DNA from: Nitrososphaera sp. UBA210
GTDB lineage: Archaea; Thermoproteota; Nitrososphaeria; Nitrososphaerales; Nitrososphaeraceae
Reading direction: 5' to 3'
Assembly: GCA_002494895.1 (NCBI GenBank)
Contig: DADA01000013.1
Location: 1-22,135 of the forward strand
DNA: 22,135 bases
This document shows, piece by piece, positions 20,386 to 22,135 of the stretch. Position numbers and translations under genes: made by a program. Under the pieces are notes generated by a model that was not told where the DNA came from, searched no databases, and saw nothing but the letters and a program-made list of their open reading frames with translations. Positions within the stretch are counted from its first letter, which is position 1; the number at the start of each line of letters is the position of its first letter.

Positions 20386-20391
20386 AAAAAA
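20386..20391 (-). terminator. T-run after the tRNA-Pro gene
   Basis: On the minus strand six T start 2 nt after the tRNA discriminator base, a typical archaeal tRNA terminator. Confidence 0.5.
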
Positions 20392-20392
20392 G

Positions 20393-20466
20393 TGGACCGG
20401 GTGGGATTTGAACCCACGACCTCAGCGTCCCGAACGCTGCGCGCTACCAAGCTGCGCCACACCCCG
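20393..20466 (-). tRNA. tRNA-Pro(CGG), hybrid with mismatched acceptor stem
   Basis: On the minus strand all inner arms fold: D stem GCGC/GCGC with AGCTTGGTA, anticodon stem CAGCG/CGCTG with loop TTCGGGA (anticodon CGG, proline), and T stem GTGGG/CCCAC with loop TTCAAAT. The acceptor strands do not match: the 5' strand is CGGGGTG, as in bacterial tRNA-Pro, while the 3' strand is CCGGTCC plus A, which needs GGACCGG. No CCA is encoded. The 3' part therefore belongs to an archaeal-type tRNA and the 5' part to a bacterial one. As written the gene should not give a functional tRNA. It marks the probable junction between two genomes. Confidence 0.75.
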
Positions 20467-20523
20467 AGGATTTAGTGCGGGGCGTCCCGAACGCGGCGTG
20501 CTACCAAGCTGCGCTAATCCCCG
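20465..20523 (-). pseudogene. Truncated tRNA-Pro(CGG)-like sequence lacking the T arm
   Basis: 59 nt on the minus strand. Acceptor strands CGGGGAT and ATCCTCG pair over all seven positions (one G-U). The D arm (GCGC AGCTTGGTA GCAC, one mismatch) and the anticodon loop TTCGGGA (CGG) are present. The 3' anticodon strand is damaged (CGCCC against CCGCG) and variable loop plus T arm are missing. It overlaps the neighbouring tRNA by two bases and shares GCTACCAAGCTGCGC with it. It is either a decayed copy or an assembly product of two tRNA-Pro genes. Confidence 0.6.
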
Positions 20524-20554
20524 ATTAGTCCAATTTTAACAGATGATAATCTGG

Positions 20555-21031
20555 TTATGGTAGGAGTGAGGCTACGGGAGAAACAGTTGCCATCACTTGA
20601 TCAACTAATGTGGGTTCTGGTGATTGCTCAGATAGCTGATTGGGTGCAGCGGAATCACTCTGAGAGCTTGCGGGTTGAGTAGCGGCTGGTTGACTATCAG
20701 TAAGCGCAGTTGATCGCCTATTTGTTGACTGTAATGGAGTTTGATTAGTGGGGGGTGGATGTGTCGGGGCGGCTTCGGCATTAGCCTCAGCTGCGGGCAA
20801 AACCGTTGGTGGGCTATAGTCAATTGCCGCCTCACCACTGGGAGGCGTATAAACAATTTCGTAATCAGGATACGAAGAAGCTGTTACCACAGCCGCCACA
20901 ATCACCACAATTAAAAATGAGTGGGCCCAAAAGCGCCGCTCCTGTGCAGGCGAGTCACCGTCAATGGCATACTTAGCAATTGTTAAAAAGACTTGCTCAT
21001 TCTTAGCGGAGTCGACTTTAACAACTGCCAT
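20555..21031 (-). CDS. Single-pass membrane protein with Pro/Ser/Thr/Gln-rich tail (bacterial type)
   Basis: 158 residues from the ATG at 21031. AAAGGTGGTG just upstream is a strong bacterial Shine-Dalgarno, and the promoter TTGACT-N17-TATGCT lies behind it. Residues ~1-35 are a short cytoplasmic part (VDSAKNEQVFLTIAKYAIDG). RRFWAH precedes one membrane helix (SFLIVVIVAAVVTASS), giving N-in topology. The remaining ~105 residues are low complexity, rich in Pro, Ala, Ser, Thr and Gln, and would lie outside the cell like a flexible wall-spanning linker. No domain is recognised. GC content and signals differ from the archaeal part. A weak hairpin, CAGAT-N4-ATCTG (20540-20553), near the stop may help termination. 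Confidence 0.7.
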   Translation of the reverse strand: MAVVKVDSAKNEQVFLTIAKYAIDGDSPAQERRFWAHSFLIVVIVAAVVTASSYPDYEIVYTPPSGEAAIDYSPPTVLPAAEANAEAAPTHPPPTNQTPLQSTNRRSTALTDSQPAATQPASSQSDSAAPNQLSEQSPEPTLVDQVMATVSPVASLLP

Positions 21032-21058
21032 TTTCACCACCTTTTATATTACAAGTCT

Positions 21059-21087
21059 AGCATAAGCCTTTTAATCTATCGAGTCAA
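21059..21087 (-). promoter_or_regulatory. Bacterial sigma70-type promoter
   Basis: On the minus strand TTGACT (21082-21087) and TATGCT (21059-21064) are separated by exactly 17 bp. Transcription would start near 21052, about 20 nt before the ATG at 21031. No promoter of this form is needed elsewhere in the window. Confidence 0.6.
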
Positions 21088-21143
21088 TATTATGTTCAAT
21101 ACTCTAATTTTTTGCTTCTGCTAAGCCCTTTTTTCGAATTTTT

Positions 21144-21626
21144 TTAAGATTTCTTGAGCAAACGGCCGCGATGATCAACCACCCGTAGATGGGGGTAGTA
21201 CTTTTTAACCACACTGGGCCAGTGAATTTTGAGCCAGCGTTTTTGGGTTAGGTATAAATCTTCTAACCCCCTCTCGGCAAATTCCTGTCGAACCACTCCG
21301 CCGCGGTGCGGATGAGCAAACTGTTGTTCTAGACCGGAGTGCCAGCCATGAGCGTAATGACAGAGCTCATGAACAATCGTGGCTTTAATCACCACATCTG
21401 GTACTTCTGGATCTTGAAAGAGCCGAGTCAAGCGGATGATGGCGGTGTTGTTATTTTTATCCATACCTAATGACCCCAGGCGGTTGCGGGCTCTTTTGCC
21501 CCATATAATCCGAATCGGATATTTTACCTCCACATCGTGGAAGTGCTGCACCCAAATACTCTTAAAAACACGCTCTAACCAAGCTTGATCACGAATATTA
21601 CCGCCAGAGTATATGTTGTGTTTCAT
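21144..21626 (-). CDS. SprT-like zinc metalloprotein (bacterial)
   Basis: 160 residues, ATG at 21626 preceded by GGAG at the right distance for a bacterial ribosome binding site. The active site HELCHYAHG (His-Glu-x-x-His) lies near residue 86 after a strand-helix pattern typical of SprT/Spartan domains: WLERVFKSIW, IRIIWGKRARNRLGSLG, TAIIRLTRLF, VVIKATIVHELCHYAHG. A later HPHRGGVVRQEF supplies a candidate third ligand. SprT-type proteins cleave DNA-protein crosslinks or act as uncharacterised metallopeptidases. No signal peptide is seen, so it is cytoplasmic. The basic C-terminus (RWLKIHWPSVVKKYYPHLRVVDHRGRLLKKS) could bind DNA. Confidence 0.82.
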   Translation of the reverse strand: MKHNIYSGGNIRDQAWLERVFKSIWVQHFHDVEVKYPIRIIWGKRARNRLGSLGMDKNNNTAIIRLTRLFQDPEVPDVVIKATIVHELCHYAHGWHSGLEQQFAHPHRGGVVRQEFAERGLEDLYLTQKRWLKIHWPSVVKKYYPHLRVVDHRGRLLKKS

Positions 21627-21759
21627 ACTATATCTCCTCTGTCTGATACTTTACTGTCTACTTGAGCATTTTCCGATTAATCAATGTCTTTTGTCTTTTT
21701 CTGTCTTATACAATCTTACCCTAACTCCTATCTCCCAACTACCGTCTACTGGAATGTAG

Positions 21760-22135
21760 CTAGAATCCATATTCCATGTGGGTGCAGAAAAGGTGCGAGC
21801 CGCTGGGCTTGAAGTCGCCGGTTCGAATTCTTTCCGCTACCTGCTCAACTTTACGCTCGGCCGCCTGAAGCTGACGTCTGGTCTTGGTGGCTCGACCAAT
21901 AAAACCGCTGTCCACAAAATCGAGGCTCACCACGTCGGGCGCTTGGCCTTTGATGGTCTGCCAGGCTAGCGCATAAATACTCATTTGCAAACTAGCCTTA
22001 GCTTTTTGATCGGCTTTGGCTTGTGAGGTTACAGCCGCGGCGCCAGTTTTGTAATCCCTAATCTCCACCCCGTCAGAAACAGATCGCCCCGAGGCGGCCG
22101 TAGCCGTGCCTTTGGTCTTCGACTCTGCCGTTCGA
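21760..22135 (-). CDS. C-terminal part of a PD-(D/E)XK nuclease-domain protein (partial, runs off window)
   Basis: The frame is open from the window edge (22135) to the TAG at 21760, about 124 residues. A GTG at 22068 is not a real start, since coding sequence continues upstream. The motif DGVEIRDYKTG is the D-x-K part of a PD-(D/E)XK nuclease as found at the end of UvrD/PcrA- or AddB/RecB-like helicase-nucleases. The following helix AKASLQMSIYALAWQTIKG carries the QxxxY motif (Gln-x-x-x-Tyr), which helps bind DNA. The C-terminus has one Cys (FCTHMEYGF) and lacks the clustered Cys of Fe-S AddB types. It would process DNA ends in recombination repair. The alignment suggests a bacterial, perhaps Patescibacteria, helicase-nuclease. 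Confidence 0.72.
   Translation of the reverse strand, partial: RTAESKTKGTATAASGRSVSDGVEIRDYKTGAAAVTSQAKADQKAKASLQMSIYALAWQTIKGQAPDVVSLDFVDSGFIGRATKTRRQLQAAERKVEQVAERIRTGDFKPSGSHLFCTHMEYGF

Noticed and set aside
1..22135. CRISPR array, insertion sequence or prophage
   Set aside because: No regularly spaced repeats, no transposase and no integrase or phage structural genes were seen on either strand.

Overview
The first ~20.4 kb read as chromosome of an ammonia-oxidising-type archaeon (Nitrososphaerota/Thaumarchaeota, most like Nitrososphaera). The evidence is Alba, type II methionine aminopeptidase, a PIN-ATPase-KH protein, a DUF1512 protein, a stand-alone Lrp/AsnC RAM domain, and an archaeal chorismate-lyase-like protein. 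Most genes also have an AT-rich TATA box about 25-30 nt before a start codon with little or no leader, which is typical of archaea. The taxon is inferred, not tested. The last ~1.6 kb (about 20.5-22.1 kb) looks bacterial, probably Patescibacteria-like. It has a TTGACT-N17-TATGCT promoter, strong Shine-Dalgarno sites, lower GC, a SprT-like protein and the end of a PD-(D/E)XK nuclease. The switch lies inside a tRNA-Pro(CGG) whose acceptor strands do not pair. A chimeric contig is the simplest explanation; integration at a tRNA is the alternative.

Layout: a tRNA 3' end (1-28), then a secreted-protein gene (40-879) enclosed by a direct repeat of the tRNA tail. Next come a D-2-hydroxyacid dehydrogenase (+) and a minus-strand run of ilvE, a Gfo/Idh/MocA oxidoreductase (WlbA-like), a Trm112-like protein and a left-handed beta-helix acetyltransferase (WlbB-like), which suggests nucleotide-sugar synthesis for a surface glycan. 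A nucleotidyltransferase-like gene and Alba follow. On the plus strand lie a conserved unknown, a Trm112-domain methyltransferase, a RAM-domain protein and a SIS isomerase. Rhodanese and an MntR-like regulator are divergent. Then come the 610-aa PIN-ATPase-KH protein, a secreted HExxHxxGxxH metallopeptidase, Map, a zinc ribbon plus DUF1512 operon, a 47-aa Cys-rich protein, an unknown, a coiled-coil protein, a Cys-containing unknown, an atypical kinase, and a UbiE-like/UbiA-like/UbiC-like operon. After it comes a gene-poor stretch with inverted repeats and a small secreted or membrane Cys-rich protein.

How the genes work together: the most promising unit is 17.1-19.8 kb. An atypical kinase diverges from a methyltransferase, a polytopic UbiA-like membrane protein and a chorismate-lyase-like enzyme. 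That gene set could make and modify a 4-hydroxybenzoate-derived lipid or quinone. The WlbA/WlbB-like pair lacks the expected DegT-type aminotransferase. Two divergent pairs (rhodanese/mntR-like; kinase/methyltransferase) share a small perfect dyad almost exactly midway between their start codons, which suggests symmetric bidirectional promoters or operators. Four convergent pairs overlap at their stop codons, three of them by 4 bp.
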